Part shown: positions 47,291-48,038 of the stretch, in pieces
Position numbering within the stretch: position 1 is the stretch's first letter
Layout of the letters: every line of letters starts with the position of its first letter
DNA from: Pseudomonadales bacterium
Lineage (GTDB): Bacteria; Pseudomonadota; Gammaproteobacteria; Pseudomonadales; Azotimanducaceae
Length of the DNA: 48,038 nucleotides
Direction: 5' to 3'
NCBI GenBank assembly: GCA_007130155.1
Contig: SLTB01000283.1
Coordinates: forward strand, 1-48,038
The notes under the pieces: generated by a model
The model's input: only the letters and a program-made list of their open reading frames with translations
Database searches by the model: none
Told to the model about the DNA's origin: nothing
Program-made: the position numbers and the translations under genes

Positions 47291-47419
47291 CCAGTCGAGA
47301 CGCGCAAACTCAACCGTGAAGAGAGAAATACACGATAAATACAGGCGTAAATCGACGAACGGTCGATCGGAAAGCTCTCCGGGCCGACGTGCGGACGACG
47401 CGTTAATCGTGATCTTGAC

Positions 47420-47433
47420 GATTCCGCGGAATC
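47420..47433. repeat. 14-bp palindrome GATTCCGCGGAATC (copy 6 of 6)
   Basis: Exact match, between the HNH and Phd-type genes. Confidence 0.9.
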
Positions 47434-47452
47434 GCGCCCATCTTCGCGGGTC

Positions 47453-47779
47453 TCAGGATCGCGGCCAATCAGGCGTCCGGGTTTGAGCAACTGCTCTGAT
47501 CGCATCACATGAAGAATCAGAACCCGTTCGCCATCGCCGCATACGGGCTTTGGCGTCGGCGTGGCTGACCACTCGACCTTCCGCCACCGCCATTTCGCCT
47601 CGGGCAATGCCCTCGAGCACCGCCATTCTCTGCTGCAAACGCTCAAGGCTGTCCACATCGAGCAGGTAGGCGCTGGGGACGCAATGCTGCGTGATCAGGA
47701 TAGGCTCCCTGTCCCGCTGCAGTTCAGCGAGCAGCTCGGTAGCTTGGCGCTTGAGCGTGGTGACCAGTTCTGTGCGCAT
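47453..47779 (-). CDS. Phd/YefM-type antitoxin
   Basis: MRTELVTTLKRQATELLAELQRDREPILITQHCVPSAYLLDVDSLERLQQRMAVLEGIARGEMAVAEGRVVSHADAKARMRRW. Confidence 0.78.
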   Translation of the reverse strand: MRTELVTTLKRQATELLAELQRDREPILITQHCVPSAYLLDVDSLERLQQRMAVLEGIARGEMAVAEGRVVSHADAKARMRRWRTGSDSSCDAIRAVAQTRTPDWPRS

Positions 47780-48038
47780 GGAGTGATACTGAAGTGGTAC
47801 TTGCTGGGGGGCAATCAGAATGAGTGTTGGCTTGGCGTATGGGCCTCTGGTTTGAGACAGCTGTCGATAGCATCGGCACCTCAAGACGAAAAGTCGACAT
47901 AGAAGCGTTTCTTCGACATGTCTGATCGGCGCCCCAGACTCCTAGGGAAAGGCTTGGTCAACCCGCTTCATTCAGTGACTCAGCTATCACCTCTGGATGC
48001 CGGAAGGCAATTTCGATCAAGGTCCTCGCCGAACCAGA

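Noticed and set aside
1-48038. tRNA, rRNA, transposase, integrase or CRISPR genes
   Set aside because: None recognised by eye on either strand; a tRNAscan/ISfinder run would be needed to exclude small ones.

Overview
GC-rich bacterial window, gammaproteobacterial in style (inference only). Part A, about 0.6-35 kb, is a catabolic/accessory region. It holds an HsaA-like flavin monooxygenase, two Rieske oxygenases, two amidohydrolases, an acyl-CoA synthetase, an SDR, two CMD/AhpD-like genes, three cytochrome P450s, three full TonB-dependent receptors plus one relic, four TetR regulators, a VOC protein and an alpha/beta hydrolase. Part B, about 36-48 kb, is a toxin-antitoxin/HNH accessory region. 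It has an intact CcdAB pair, a Fic protein, a Phd-type antitoxin without a visible toxin, several decayed TA modules, and one full plus two decayed copies of a DUF222/HNH endonuclease. Many genes are decayed: HupE, ACR3, a TBDR, pirin, isochorismatase, an FAD oxidoreductase, HNH copies, a DUF6933 copy and higBA relics. Main observations: (1) an AhpD/CMD-like ORF whose second CxxC cysteine is an in-frame TGA, followed by a hairpin placed like a bacterial SECIS, making it a candidate selenoprotein inside an SDR-CMD-CMD-P450 operon; (2) a LexA/SOS-box-like 20-mer upstream of the DUF222/HNH gene, with a degraded counterpart upstream of a relic copy; (3) a 14-bp palindrome GATTCCGCGGAATC present six times, three of them in frame (encoding DSAES) in the HNH linker, with one relic copy that looks like a palindrome-to-palindrome deletion; (4) a duplicated divergent TPR/DNA-binding-like gene pair. 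All calls come from reading the sequence; no database searches were run.
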